64,000 nucleotides of DNA from contig CAZIFG010000008.1 in the NCBI GenBank assembly GCA_964539135.1, positions 6,584-70,583 of the forward strand. Direction: 5' to 3'. This document shows positions 1 through 7,663 of the stretch, in pieces. The notes under the pieces were generated by a model. It had not been told where the DNA came from and did not search any database. It was given only the letters and a program-made list of their open reading frames with translations. The position numbers and the translations under genes were made by a program. The stretch is from CAZIFG01 sp964539135 (GTDB taxonomy: Bacteria; Margulisbacteria; Marinamargulisbacteria; GCA-2716485; CAZIFG01). How positions within the stretch are numbered: position 1 is the first letter of the stretch; each line of letters opens with the position of its first letter.

Positions 1-446
1 CGTGAGAGCTGAAACCCGGTGCCGCCATCCACATAAGTATGGTCCACTTTCATTTCTAAAACGGTGCGTTCAGATTCTGTGTATATGCCGACAAAGATAG
101 GGGTTTGTCCCCCGCTGATTTCCCCTACTTCCATTTTTCGACGCTGTACTTGGGGTAAGGTAGCCGTTTCGCTTGTGTGAAAATATTTTCGACTCTCATA
201 AAACTTACTGCGCAGTTCTGGGTGGTGATGAAATAATATATTGAGTGTGGTTTGAAAAGCAGTGATCAAAGCTTCTGTGTTTAAGGCAGCTTTGAATTTA
301 AAACAGACACCTACGTTTAAATCGTACAGTCCGGATTTAAATCCCGCTTTGTGATTCGCGTAAAGGCTTAAGGCCAGTTGTTCTTGTGCGGTGGCCTGAA
401 GGTGATAATGGGCGGTTTGTATGGCGATGACTTTAAATAAATTCAT
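1..446 (-). CDS. condensation-domain-like acyltransferase, N-terminal part (cut by window edge)
   Basis: I translated this from the minus strand. The ATG at 446 follows a good GGAG ribosome binding site and the frame stays open to the window edge, giving about 148 residues with no stop. The sequence resembles the N-terminal half of the CoA-dependent acyltransferase / NRPS condensation-domain superfamily: an early segment HHHPELRSKF matches the usual start of the first subdomain, and DHTYVDGG near the edge matches the catalytic HHxxxDG region, although the first His of the pair is Asp here. In this superfamily the second His is the catalytic base and it is kept. Members include peptide synthetase domains, wax ester synthases and polyketide-associated acyltransferases; which one this is cannot be decided without the missing part. 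It is divergent from the cation efflux gene next door. Confidence 0.6.
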   Translation of the reverse strand, partial: MNLFKVIAIQTAHYHLQATAQEQLALSLYANHKAGFKSGLYDLNVGVCFKFKAALNTEALITAFQTTLNILFHHHPELRSKFYESRKYFHTSETATLPQVQRRKMEVGEISGGQTPIFVGIYTESERTVLEMKVDHTYVDGGTGFQLS

Positions 447-576
447 GGGGGCTCCGTTTTTTTGTGTGTAAAAGCCTTTTGTGAACGCTTTTTTGTTCTT
501 TTTATTGTCTCATAAAAAATTTAGTTTTAAAGCTTTTTTGAAAATGACCTTTATAGATCTCTAGACCTTCCTGTGC

Positions 577-582
577 TAAACT
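577..582 (+). promoter_or_regulatory. -10-like box close to the cation efflux start
   Basis: TAAACT lies 8 bases before the ATG at 591, preceded by TG two bases upstream (extended -10 pattern). No convincing ribosome binding site is seen, so a leaderless or very short-leader mRNA is plausible. I see no clear -35. Confidence 0.4.
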
Positions 583-590
583 TTTGGATT

Positions 591-1469
591 ATGCCTGATT
601 CTCGATCTTCATTGGTATTACGTACAGCCCTTTCCAGTTTATGCTTGAATCTTGTCATGGCTTTGGTAAAGTGGATTACGGGTATTTTGGGCCATTCTTT
701 TGCGTTAATTGCAGATGCTATTGAATCGACTGGAGATGTTTTTTCATCTTTTTTTATGCTTTTGGGATTGAAGATTTCTCATAAACCCCCTGACGAAGAG
801 CATCCTTATGGTCACGGTAAAGCAGAAGTTTTGGTGACTTTTTTTATCATTTGTTTTTTATTGGTCTCCGCCACTTTAATTGCCTATCATAGTATTTATA
901 ATATTCGACATCCCCACCCTTCGCCAAAGCCTTTTACGCTTATTGTTTTAGGTGCCATTATTTTGTTTAAGGAAATTTCATTTCAACTCATGATGCGACG
1001 GAGCACCCTTACAGGGAGCACGGCCTTAAAGGCGGAAGCCTGGCATCATCGCAGTGATGCCTTAACTTCTATTGCGGCGTTTATGGGCATTTCAATTTCT
1101 ATTTTTTTGGGTGAAGGGTATGCGGCTGCAGATGATTGGGCGGCTCTTTTGGCTTCAGGATTTATTTTTTATAATAGTTTTCGTATTTTTAAATTGGCTT
1201 TAAGTGAAATTATGGATGAGCAAACCCACGGTGAGTTAATTGCGTCCATTCGCCTTCTGGCTCAGGATGTAGAGGGGGTGATTTCTACTGAAAAATGTTA
1301 TGTTCGCAAATCTGGTATTTTTTATTTTGTGGATTTGCACATGGTTGTGGATCCTCAGCTTTCTGTTTTGGAAGGTCATGCCCTTGCTCATCGTTTAAAA
1401 GATTATATTGTGTCTAAAAGACCTGAAATTCATGATGTTTTAATTCATGTTGAGCCTTATGAGACCTAA
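591..1469 (+). CDS. cation diffusion facilitator (CDF) family metal efflux protein
   Basis: The protein is an inner-membrane antiporter that exports divalent cations (Zn, Mn, Fe or Co in this family) in exchange for protons. It has the CDF layout: about six hydrophobic segments over residues 10-200 and a cytoplasmic C-terminal domain. The paired metal site is visible as ADAIESTGD in the second membrane segment and EAWHHRSDALTS in the fifth. The loop DEEHPYGHGKAE between them is a family hallmark. The frame is also open from a GTG at 573, but I prefer the ATG at 591 because a -10-like TAAACT sits at 577-582, inside the longer version. It ends one base before the convergent cysA stop, so the two transcripts must overlap. 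Substrate metal cannot be read from the sequence. Confidence 0.9.
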   Translation: MPDSRSSLVLRTALSSLCLNLVMALVKWITGILGHSFALIADAIESTGDVFSSFFMLLGLKISHKPPDEEHPYGHGKAEVLVTFFIICFLLVSATLIAYHSIYNIRHPHPSPKPFTLIVLGAIILFKEISFQLMMRRSTLTGSTALKAEAWHHRSDALTSIAAFMGISISIFLGEGYAAADDWAALLASGFIFYNSFRIFKLALSEIMDEQTHGELIASIRLLAQDVEGVISTEKCYVRKSGIFYFVDLHMVVDPQLSVLEGHALAHRLKDYIVSKRPEIHDVLIHVEPYET

Positions 1470-1470
1470 G

Positions 1471-2478
1471 CTATATTTGATAGTCACTTAAAAACATATT
1501 GCGAGTGTCAATGCTCACGAAAATAGACTCTCCTTTTTTTAAGGTGTTTAAAATTGGCGTTTGAGGAGATAAGGGAATTTCGATGGTTTCGCCTTTTGTG
1601 TTTTTCACACTGACTTTTACCGCATGACCGATGTGTTTGATGCTATGAACGTGTGCTTCAAAATCGGTTTCACTGGTTTTTTTCTGATGAATAGACAAGG
1701 CGGAGGGCCTTACAAGCGCCTCTTTGGTGGTGTCGGATTCTCTGGCGTGAAATAAATGAACGTCGCCAATAAATTTGTAGACGAAGGCATCTGCAGGACG
1801 GTGATAAATTTCTTCAGGCGTTCCCACTTGAATGATTTTGCCGTGATTCATGACGACAACTCTGTCTGCCATTTCTAAGGCTTCATCTACATCATGAGTA
1901 ACGAAAATACTGGTCATATTGAGGGTGTCATGTAAGTTTCTTAGCCAAGATCTCAGCTCTTTTCGAATATTGGTGTCGAGTGCCCCAAAAGGTTCGTCTA
2001 AAAGGAGAACTTGTGGGTTTACAGCCAGTGTTCTGGCTAGTGCTACCCGTTGTTTTTGTCCGCCGGAGAGTTGATGGGGGAATCGATCTTTAAGCCAATC
2101 GAGTTGAATGAGTTTTAACAGTTCCATCACTTTATGGCTTATTTCTGTTTCGGAGGGTCTTTCTTTTTCGGGTAATACGCGAAGGCCGAAGGCAATGTTT
2201 TCAAAGACGCTCATGTGTCGAAATAAGGCATAATGTTGAAAAATAAAGCCAATGCCTCGGTCTTGTGCTGCTACTTTTGTGACATCTGCGTTTTCAAAAT
2301 GGATTTCGCCAGAATCGGGTGTTTCTAGGCCTGCGATGGTTCTCAGTAAGGTGGTTTTTCCGGATCCTGAGGGCCCTAAAAGGGCAATAAACTCCCCTTT
2401 TTCAATGCTCAAGTGGATGTTTTCTAAGGCCTTGAAAGTTCCGAATTGTTTAGATACAGATTGAATGCGAATGCTCAT
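1471..2478 (-). CDS. cysA: sulfate/thiosulfate ABC transporter ATP-binding protein CysA
   Basis: This is the ATPase that powers sulfate import through CysT-CysW. Walker A is GPSGSGKTT (about residues 35-43), the signature is LSGGQKQR, Walker B is VLLLDEPFGALD, and a switch His follows in VTHDVDEAL. The C-terminal 100 residues form the regulatory extension usual for the CysA/PotA/MalK group, so the length of 335 residues is normal. The start ATG at 2478 has a good GGAG upstream. It is the last gene of the six-gene rrf2-porin-sbp-cysT-cysW-cysA operon, 11 bases after cysW. The substrate call rests mostly on the neighbouring sulfate-binding protein and permeases rather than on the ATPase itself. 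It converges on the cation efflux gene without a visible terminator. Confidence 0.93.
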   Translation of the reverse strand: MSIRIQSVSKQFGTFKALENIHLSIEKGEFIALLGPSGSGKTTLLRTIAGLETPDSGEIHFENADVTKVAAQDRGIGFIFQHYALFRHMSVFENIAFGLRVLPEKERPSETEISHKVMELLKLIQLDWLKDRFPHQLSGGQKQRVALARTLAVNPQVLLLDEPFGALDTNIRKELRSWLRNLHDTLNMTSIFVTHDVDEALEMADRVVVMNHGKIIQVGTPEEIYHRPADAFVYKFIGDVHLFHARESDTTKEALVRPSALSIHQKKTSETDFEAHVHSIKHIGHAVKVSVKNTKGETIEIPLSPQTPILNTLKKGESIFVSIDTRNMFLSDYQI

Positions 2479-2489
2479 GGGGACTCCTT

Positions 2490-3275
2490 TTATTTTTTTC
2501 TGTGATCCAGTGTGTATCTTACGATAATGGAGATTAAGGCAAAACTCATCATTAAGGTGGCGATGGCGAAGGCTTGGGTAAATTCATAGTCGTTATATAA
2601 GACTTCGATGTGAAGCGGCAGCGTATTGGTATAGCCCCTAATATGACCTGAAACGGCAGATACAGCCCCAAATTCCCCCAATGCGCGCGCTGCAGTTAGG
2701 AGGCATCCATAGAGTAAGGCGGGTAAGATGTTGGGTAAGGTGATTTTTCTGAAGAGCTGCCACCCAGAAGCTCCTAAAAGATAGGCTGCTTCTTCTTCCT
2801 CACTGCCCTGTGTTTGCATGAGGGAAATGAGCTCCCTCGCTGTAAACGGTAAGGTGATGAAGGTGGTTGCCAGTATGATAGCGATGGGGGTAAACATGAC
2901 CTGAATGCCTATTTTTTCCAAGGCACTTCCGATTATGGAATGGTTGCCAAAGGTGAGTATGATGAGCATGCCTGAAATAACAGGAGAAATGGAAAAGGGT
3001 AGCTCCAAAAGGGAGATGATGGTGTTTTTTCCTTTTATATTATATTTGGTTAAAAACCAAGCGGCGGCAATACCAAAAATGCCATTTAAGCATACAGCGG
3101 ATACGATGGCGACAAGACTGAGTTGAATGGCTGCGAGAGTGTCTGCTTGTATCCAGGCTTCCCAATAGGCAGGGATACCTTGTGAAAAAGCCTCAATAAA
3201 AATAAAGACAATGGGGATGATCATGACCACTGTTAAAAATAAAAGTGCAAGGCTGATTAAACTCCATTTGACCAT
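2490..3275 (-). CDS. cysW: sulfate ABC transporter permease CysW
   Basis: This inner-membrane permease subunit pairs with CysT to form the sulfate channel. It is strongly hydrophobic with about six membrane spans. It carries the permease EAA loop that contacts the ATPase: the segment EEAAYLLGASGWQLFRKITLP around residues 160-180. A second family block, ARALGEFGAVSAVSG, follows. A longer frame begins at 3332 but would overlap cysT by 56 bases; the ATG at 3275 starts one base after the cysT stop and gives a normal N-terminus (MVKWSLIS followed by the first span), so I use it. Tight spacing implies translational coupling with cysT. Confidence 0.92.
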   Translation of the reverse strand: MVKWSLISLALLFLTVVMIIPIVFIFIEAFSQGIPAYWEAWIQADTLAAIQLSLVAIVSAVCLNGIFGIAAAWFLTKYNIKGKNTIISLLELPFSISPVISGMLIILTFGNHSIIGSALEKIGIQVMFTPIAIILATTFITLPFTARELISLMQTQGSEEEEAAYLLGASGWQLFRKITLPNILPALLYGCLLTAARALGEFGAVSAVSGHIRGYTNTLPLHIEVLYNDYEFTQAFAIATLMMSFALISIIVRYTLDHRKK

Positions 3276-3276
3276 C

Positions 3277-4131
3277 TTAAGCGCCCTTTTCGGCAAAGCC
3301 GTATTTTTTGCGTTGATAATATTGCAGCGCATTGGATAGGCCTAAGAAAAAGAAGGATAATAGGAGCATGGCGACTGCAATAATGACGGCCCCTCCGTAA
3401 TTGAATTGTTCCAATTTGCTCATGATTAAAAGGGAGACCACTTCCGTTTTCATGGGCATGTTACCTGAAATGAAAATAACAGAACCATACTCCCCTAGCC
3501 CTCTGGCAAAGGCAGCTGTAAATCCGGCCAGAGCAGGTGGGATCATATTGGGCAGAATGATGCGTTTGAAGGTTTGAAAAGGTGTTGCTCCCAGTAAAGT
3601 GGCGGCTTGTTCCATTTCGGTTCCCAGCTCTTCTAAAATGGGTTCTACTTGTCGGACCACAAAGGGAATTCCGATAAAAATCATCGCTAAAATGATGCCT
3701 AAAGGGGTGTAATTTACTTGGATTTCGAGATGCAAAAGACTTTTCCCCAGCATACTTTCGGATGCAAAGGCTGCGGTTAAGGCAATGCCTGTTACAGAGG
3801 TGGGCAGTGCGAATGGCAAATCAATGAGCATGTCTATGGCTTTTTTTCCGGGGTAGTTGTACCTGACTTGAACCCAGGCAATGAGTGTTCCAAATCCTAA
3901 ATTGATGAGGGCAGCTAAAAAAGCTGTCCAGATGGTGAGGAAAAATGCGGCATGCAATCGCGAATCGTGAATTGAAAATAAAAGTTCTTGTTGGGTGACT
4001 TTTGTGAGCGCAAATCCTAGAAATAAGAGCGGCAATACCAGTAATAAAAATAGGTACCCTATTGTGATACTGCCGGAAAGTCGTTTTCCCGGCAGTTCAA
4101 AGGTTTTTTTTATGGGGTTATTTGCCTTCAT
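3277..4131 (-). CDS. cysT: sulfate ABC transporter permease CysT (CysU)
   Basis: This is the partner permease of CysW in the sulfate importer. It has about six membrane spans and the EAA loop EQAATLLGATPFQTFKRIILP, followed by FARGLGEYGSVIFISG, a block typical of CysT. The open frame could start at 4206, deep inside the binding-protein gene, but the ATG at 4131 overlaps the stop of the upstream gene by only 14 bases and begins just before the first hydrophobic span. I take that as the start. It is fourth in the sulfate operon. In this family CysT and CysW are homologous and form a heterodimer on the CysA dimer. Confidence 0.92.
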   Translation of the reverse strand: MKANNPIKKTFELPGKRLSGSITIGYLFLLLVLPLLFLGFALTKVTQQELLFSIHDSRLHAAFFLTIWTAFLAALINLGFGTLIAWVQVRYNYPGKKAIDMLIDLPFALPTSVTGIALTAAFASESMLGKSLLHLEIQVNYTPLGIILAMIFIGIPFVVRQVEPILEELGTEMEQAATLLGATPFQTFKRIILPNMIPPALAGFTAAFARGLGEYGSVIFISGNMPMKTEVVSLLIMSKLEQFNYGGAVIIAVAMLLLSFFFLGLSNALQYYQRKKYGFAEKGA

Positions 4132-5161
4132 AAATGGCATCGAAAATTTTTCCATCGTTAAAGAATTTATCCTGAACTGCTTCCCAATTTTTACCCACAC
4201 TTTCAAGTGTGATGGTGTTTATTTGAGGGAATTGATTCTGATATTTTGCTTGAATTTCTGTGTTTTGTACACGGTAAAAATTTTGAGCGGCAATTTCTTG
4301 ACCTTCTTTACTATATAAATGATCTAAGTAGGCTTTGGCCACTTCTGTGGTCCCTTTTTTAGTTGTAACACCATCCACCCACGTGACAGTAGGTTCTGCG
4401 ACAATAGAAAGAGATGGATAGATAATTTCATAGTCATTTTTACCCAATTCATGTGTGGTGAGTAAGGCCTCATTTTCCCAGGTGATTAAAACATCGCCTA
4501 TGCCTCTTTTGACAAAGGTTGTGGTAGATCCTCTGGCACCAGAATCTAGAACGGGCACATTTTTATAGAGCTGGCTTACAAATTGAGTGGCTTTTGACTC
4601 ACTACCTAAAGTTTGGATCGCATAAGCCCAGGCGGCTAAGAAGTTCCATCTTGCGCCTCCGGATGTTTTGGGATTTGGGGTAATCACTTTGATGTTGGGT
4701 TTCACCAAGTCGGACCAGTCTTTAATGGCTTTTGGATTGCCTTTTCGCACTAAAAACACGATGGTAGAGGTATAAGGGGCACTGTTATGCGGTAATCGAC
4801 TTTGCCAATTTTGAGGCAGTTTTTGTGTTTTTGTGGCAATGGCATCTATGTCGTAGGCGAGTGCTAGCGTCACGACATCGGCAGAGAGTCCATCAATAAC
4901 AGATCGGGCTTGTTTTCCAGATCCGCCGTGAGATTGTTGAATTTCAATCTTTTGACCTGTTTTTTCTGCCCAAAACCGTATGAATTCTTTGTTGTATTGT
5001 TTGTACAGTTCTCGTGTGGGGTCATAAGATACGTTTAACAATGTCAGTGTTTTTTCAGCTGATGCGTCTTTTTGATTGAAGGTATGAACGCCAGTATAAA
5101 TTCCAATCGCAATGGCAGCGATGAGGGCTATTTTGACGGGTGTTTTTTGGATGAATGACAT
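4118..5161 (-). CDS. periplasmic sulfate-binding protein (Sbp/CysP family)
   Basis: This protein captures sulfate (or thiosulfate) in the periplasm and delivers it to CysT-CysW. An N-terminal signal sequence covers about residues 1-35 (MSFIQKTPVKIALIAAIAIG, then cleavage near ASA-EK). The mature start TLTLLNVSYDPTRELY is a strong signature of the sulfate-binding family, as are QSHGGSGKQARSVIDGLSADVVTLAL and NPKTSGGARWNFLAAWAYA. The 347-residue length is usual. It lies 10 bases after the porin and overlaps cysT by 14 bases, in the middle of the sulfate operon. Sbp and CysP cannot be told apart from sequence alone, so I give no symbol. Confidence 0.94.
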   Translation of the reverse strand: MSFIQKTPVKIALIAAIAIGIYTGVHTFNQKDASAEKTLTLLNVSYDPTRELYKQYNKEFIRFWAEKTGQKIEIQQSHGGSGKQARSVIDGLSADVVTLALAYDIDAIATKTQKLPQNWQSRLPHNSAPYTSTIVFLVRKGNPKAIKDWSDLVKPNIKVITPNPKTSGGARWNFLAAWAYAIQTLGSESKATQFVSQLYKNVPVLDSGARGSTTTFVKRGIGDVLITWENEALLTTHELGKNDYEIIYPSLSIVAEPTVTWVDGVTTKKGTTEVAKAYLDHLYSKEGQEIAAQNFYRVQNTEIQAKYQNQFPQINTITLESVGKNWEAVQDKFFNDGKIFDAIYEGK

Positions 5162-5171
5162 GTGTTTCTCC

Positions 5172-6350
5172 TTAGAACTTAATTTGAGAGCGAATTAGGG
5201 TCAGGGTTTGCCTGGATTCTGATTCGTTTTTGTTAATACGATGAAGTTGCTCTACAGCGAGCGTCCATTGAACGTTCTGGCTCCAAATCCAATTGATACT
5301 GGCGCCATATTGCTTCATCTCTTTAGCCTGATCAGTGGCTACGAGTGTTCCAAAGGCTTCATTATCAAAGCGCAGGGAGCTTGCTCTTAATCCAATTTGT
5401 ATGGCACCTAATCCTTTTCCGGATTTAAACGGGAGTTTAGGGGTAATGCTGCCATAGCTGGCATTTTCTCCTGTTAGTATGTATTGAAAGGACAGTTGCC
5501 AGGCTTCGTTTTTAGCATTTATAGCGTCGCTTCCGTTGGATAATTCTTGGGCGGATATGGCATATTCTCCCATTAGCCCAAAGGGGCCTTTATAATAATA
5601 ACTTTGAGGCACAATTCTGTATCCAGTGCCATTGGTGTAGGTGGTGTTTTTATATGTAAAAAAGGATCCATATCCAGGATAGGTATAGGTGGTTATCCCT
5701 GTTCCTGTGGCTGTGGCATTGCCTGTTTTTTGTTCTAGGTTTCCGCCAATCCCGATTCCAAAACGTTCATTTTTTTGATTTAGAGGGGTTAGGAAAAACC
5801 GACCAGCAAGGGATTGGGATTTGTTGGATTCTGTGTCCGCATTTTGTCCGTCGGAGGCCCCAATAAACAAGCCCAGATTGAGCTCTTGGGTTGGTGTTTT
5901 TTGGATATATTGGATCCCACTGTCTCGATTGGGTATTAAATAGGTTGTGAACCCAAACTCCGGTAAGAGTAAATTGGAATTTACTTGAAGGCGTTCTAAT
6001 CCAATGGGTGATTTTGTTTTACCGATTCGGAGCCATTCTTTGGGTGTGAGCTTTAGGTCTATGTATCCATCTAAAAGCGTTGCGCTGCCATCGTCATATT
6101 TTATATTGATTTTGTAGCTAATTTCCTCTGTTATACTGCCTTTGAACTCTGTTCGTAGTCTTCGAATGCCAATAGTTTTTTCTGTGAAACCACTGATGCC
6201 TATGTCATATTGAAAAAATCCGCCAAATTCGATATTTCCAAGGCTTTTTATGGGTGTTTCGGGTTTAAATTCCATGGCGTGTAGGGTGGATATTCCCATG
6301 AGTATGGGGATGAGTCCTGCTTTAAATCTTATTTTTTTTCTATATGACAT
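5172..6350 (-). CDS. outer-membrane porin, phosphate-selective porin O/P type, in sulfate operon
   Basis: A signal peptide (MSYRKKIRFKAG then LIPILMGISTLHA) is followed by about 370 residues of alternating, glycine- and aromatic-rich sequence ending in Phe, as expected of a large beta-barrel. The start of the mature part (IEFGGFFQYDIGISG), the segment RRLRTEFKGSITEEISYKI and DGYIDLKLTPKEWLRIGKTKSP look like the OprO/OprP family. The start is the ATG at 6350, which overlaps the rrf2 stop by 11 bases; a longer frame to 6422 lies inside rrf2 and has no signal peptide at its end. Family members conduct anions such as phosphate. Its place between the Rrf2 regulator and the sulfate-binding protein suggests that here it admits sulfate; this is inference from context. 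Confidence 0.8.
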   Translation of the reverse strand: MSYRKKIRFKAGLIPILMGISTLHAMEFKPETPIKSLGNIEFGGFFQYDIGISGFTEKTIGIRRLRTEFKGSITEEISYKINIKYDDGSATLLDGYIDLKLTPKEWLRIGKTKSPIGLERLQVNSNLLLPEFGFTTYLIPNRDSGIQYIQKTPTQELNLGLFIGASDGQNADTESNKSQSLAGRFFLTPLNQKNERFGIGIGGNLEQKTGNATATGTGITTYTYPGYGSFFTYKNTTYTNGTGYRIVPQSYYYKGPFGLMGEYAISAQELSNGSDAINAKNEAWQLSFQYILTGENASYGSITPKLPFKSGKGLGAIQIGLRASSLRFDNEAFGTLVATDQAKEMKQYGASINWIWSQNVQWTLAVEQLHRINKNESESRQTLTLIRSQIKF

Positions 6351-6807
6351 AATGGTACCCTTTTGACTGTAAGATATCGAGTTGGGTTTCTTTTTCAAGT
6401 AAGTCCTTAAGGCTTGTGCCATCTAAAATTTTGGCAGTTTGATCCCTGACTTCTTTAAATAAACGGTTGATGCTACATGTTTGTTCGTTTCTACAGTGGG
6501 AACAGGATTCGTACGCCATTTTGCTGACGCATGGGATGAGTGCGAGTGGTCCGTCTAGGGTTCTGATGACAGATCCTACATAAATTGTTTCAGGAGATTT
6601 TGATAAATAATAGCCCCCACCCTTTCCCATTTTGCTGTTGATGATGCCGGTTTGCTTGATTTCAACTAAAATGGATTCGATGAATTTTTTGGGAAGTTTT
6701 GTGTCTTCGATGAGTTTTTTTACTAAAACAGGATTTTCAGGACGTGCGTCATGCTTTCCAAGATAAAGGAGTGCTTTGAGTGCATAGTATGATTTTTTAG
6801 ATAACAT
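6340..6807 (-). CDS. Rrf2-family transcriptional regulator heading the sulfate-uptake operon
   Basis: This is a 155-residue winged-helix regulator. The N-terminus MLSKKSYYALKALLYLGKHD and GKGGGYYLSKSPETIYVGSVIRTLDGPLALIPC are typical of Rrf2. Four cysteines follow the wing (C at LIPC, then CSHCRNEQTC). Rrf2 proteins of the IscR/NsrR type use such cysteines to bind an Fe-S cluster, whereas CymR controls cysteine metabolism without one, so this one may sense Fe-S or redox state. It is first in the operon and its promoter (6839-6867) is overlapped by a 15-base palindrome, suggesting autoregulation. A GGAG site precedes the ATG. The likely role is control of sulfate uptake in response to sulfur or Fe-S status; this is inferred from context. 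Confidence 0.88.
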   Translation of the reverse strand: MLSKKSYYALKALLYLGKHDARPENPVLVKKLIEDTKLPKKFIESILVEIKQTGIINSKMGKGGGYYLSKSPETIYVGSVIRTLDGPLALIPCVSKMAYESCSHCRNEQTCSINRLFKEVRDQTAKILDGTSLKDLLEKETQLDILQSKGYHYVI

Positions 6808-6825
6808 ATTTAAACTCCAATTATT

Positions 6826-6840
6826 CTATAGGTGTTATAG
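6826..6840. promoter_or_regulatory. palindromic operator candidate for the first rrf2
   Basis: CTATA-ggtgt-TATAG is a perfect 5-base-arm palindrome that overlaps the -10 box of the rrf2 promoter and the likely start of transcription. It is a natural site for autorepression, but no binding evidence exists. Confidence 0.4.
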
Positions 6841-6867
6841 ATTATTATTTTTTTATTTTTATGTCAA
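6839..6867 (-). promoter_or_regulatory. sigma-70-type promoter of the rrf2-porin-sulfate operon
   Basis: On the minus strand TTGACA (6862-6867) is followed after 17 bases by TAATCT (6839-6844). The -35 is perfect and the spacing ideal. Transcription would start about 25 bases before the rrf2 ATG. Confidence 0.6.
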
Positions 6868-6888
6868 CGGTATTTATGATTTCTAGAA

Positions 6889-6918
6889 TTGGACATATTT
6901 TACTGTGACAGGTATACT
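6889..6918 (+). promoter_or_regulatory. promoter of the carbonic anhydrase gene
   Basis: TTGGAC (6889-6894), an 18-base spacer and TATACT (6913-6918) form a good sigma-70-like promoter, 36 bases before the ATG at 6955. An AAAGG-like ribosome site lies just before the ATG. It is divergent from the rrf2 promoter. Confidence 0.55.
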
Positions 6919-6954
6919 TTTTTAATTATTCGGGTCTATACAAAAGGTTGAAAT

Positions 6955-7593
6955 ATGAAAAGTTATTACGATTTACTTCAAAATAATAAAGAGTGGGTTA
7001 AAGAAACGCTGAGCGATTCGCCTGATTTTTTTGAGCATTTGTCTAAAGGTCAAAATCCGCCTTTTCTTTTGATTGGTTGCTCAGACAGTCGTAAACCTTT
7101 AGATACGATTACAAAAGCGAAACCTGGGGAGCTTTTTATTCATCGTAATATTGCCAATCAAGTGTCTTTAACGGATATTAATTTGTTGTCTGTTTTGGAG
7201 TTTGCAGTAGAAGTTTTAAAGGTGAGACATGTTGTGGTGTGTGGTCATTATGGGTGTGGTGGTATAGAATCTGCTATTTCTGGTACAGCGCCAGGTCTTG
7301 TGAGTAACTGGATTGCTAGTGTCAGGGATCTTTATTTACGCAATAAAGCGGCCTTGGATCTTCTTCCAAATCCCCAAGATAGAGTGGACCGTTTAGCAGA
7401 TATGAACGTCATTCATCAGGTTGAAACCTTGTGTAAGACTTCTATTTTTCACAAGGCTTTTGAATCCGGTGTATACCCTCTTTTACATGGGTGGGTTTTT
7501 AATATTTATTCGGGTTATGTAGAAGAGCTTCCTTTGCCTCTTTCTGATTGGAAACGAGATGGGCTTATTCCCAGTGATTATCCAGTAAAATAA
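6955..7593 (+). CDS. beta-class carbonic anhydrase
   Basis: The enzyme interconverts CO2 and bicarbonate with a zinc ion. The zinc ligands and catalytic dyad are visible: GCSDSRK (Cys, Asp, Arg, about residues 42-48) and VVCGHYGCGG (His and Cys, about residues 97-106). The 212-residue length and the C-terminal ending HGWVFNIYSG are normal for the bacterial beta class. It is a single gene with its own promoter, divergent from the sulfate operon. The role is presumably supply of bicarbonate for carboxylations or pH balance; nothing here ties it to sulfur uptake. Confidence 0.95.
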   Translation: MKSYYDLLQNNKEWVKETLSDSPDFFEHLSKGQNPPFLLIGCSDSRKPLDTITKAKPGELFIHRNIANQVSLTDINLLSVLEFAVEVLKVRHVVVCGHYGCGGIESAISGTAPGLVSNWIASVRDLYLRNKAALDLLPNPQDRVDRLADMNVIHQVETLCKTSIFHKAFESGVYPLLHGWVFNIYSGYVEELPLPLSDWKRDGLIPSDYPVK

Positions 7594-7650
7594 GATTTGT
7601 ATTGGGTTTTGTGGCCTTAATATTCCCTTGTCTATTTAGCTAAAATACAG

Positions 7651-7656
7651 TACTTT
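7651..7656 (+). promoter_or_regulatory. -10-like box close to the ABC-F start
   Basis: TACTTT ends 7 bases before the ATG at 7664 and there is no ribosome binding site, the same pattern as at several other starts in the window. Confidence 0.35.
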
Positions 7657-7663
7657 ACGTGTC

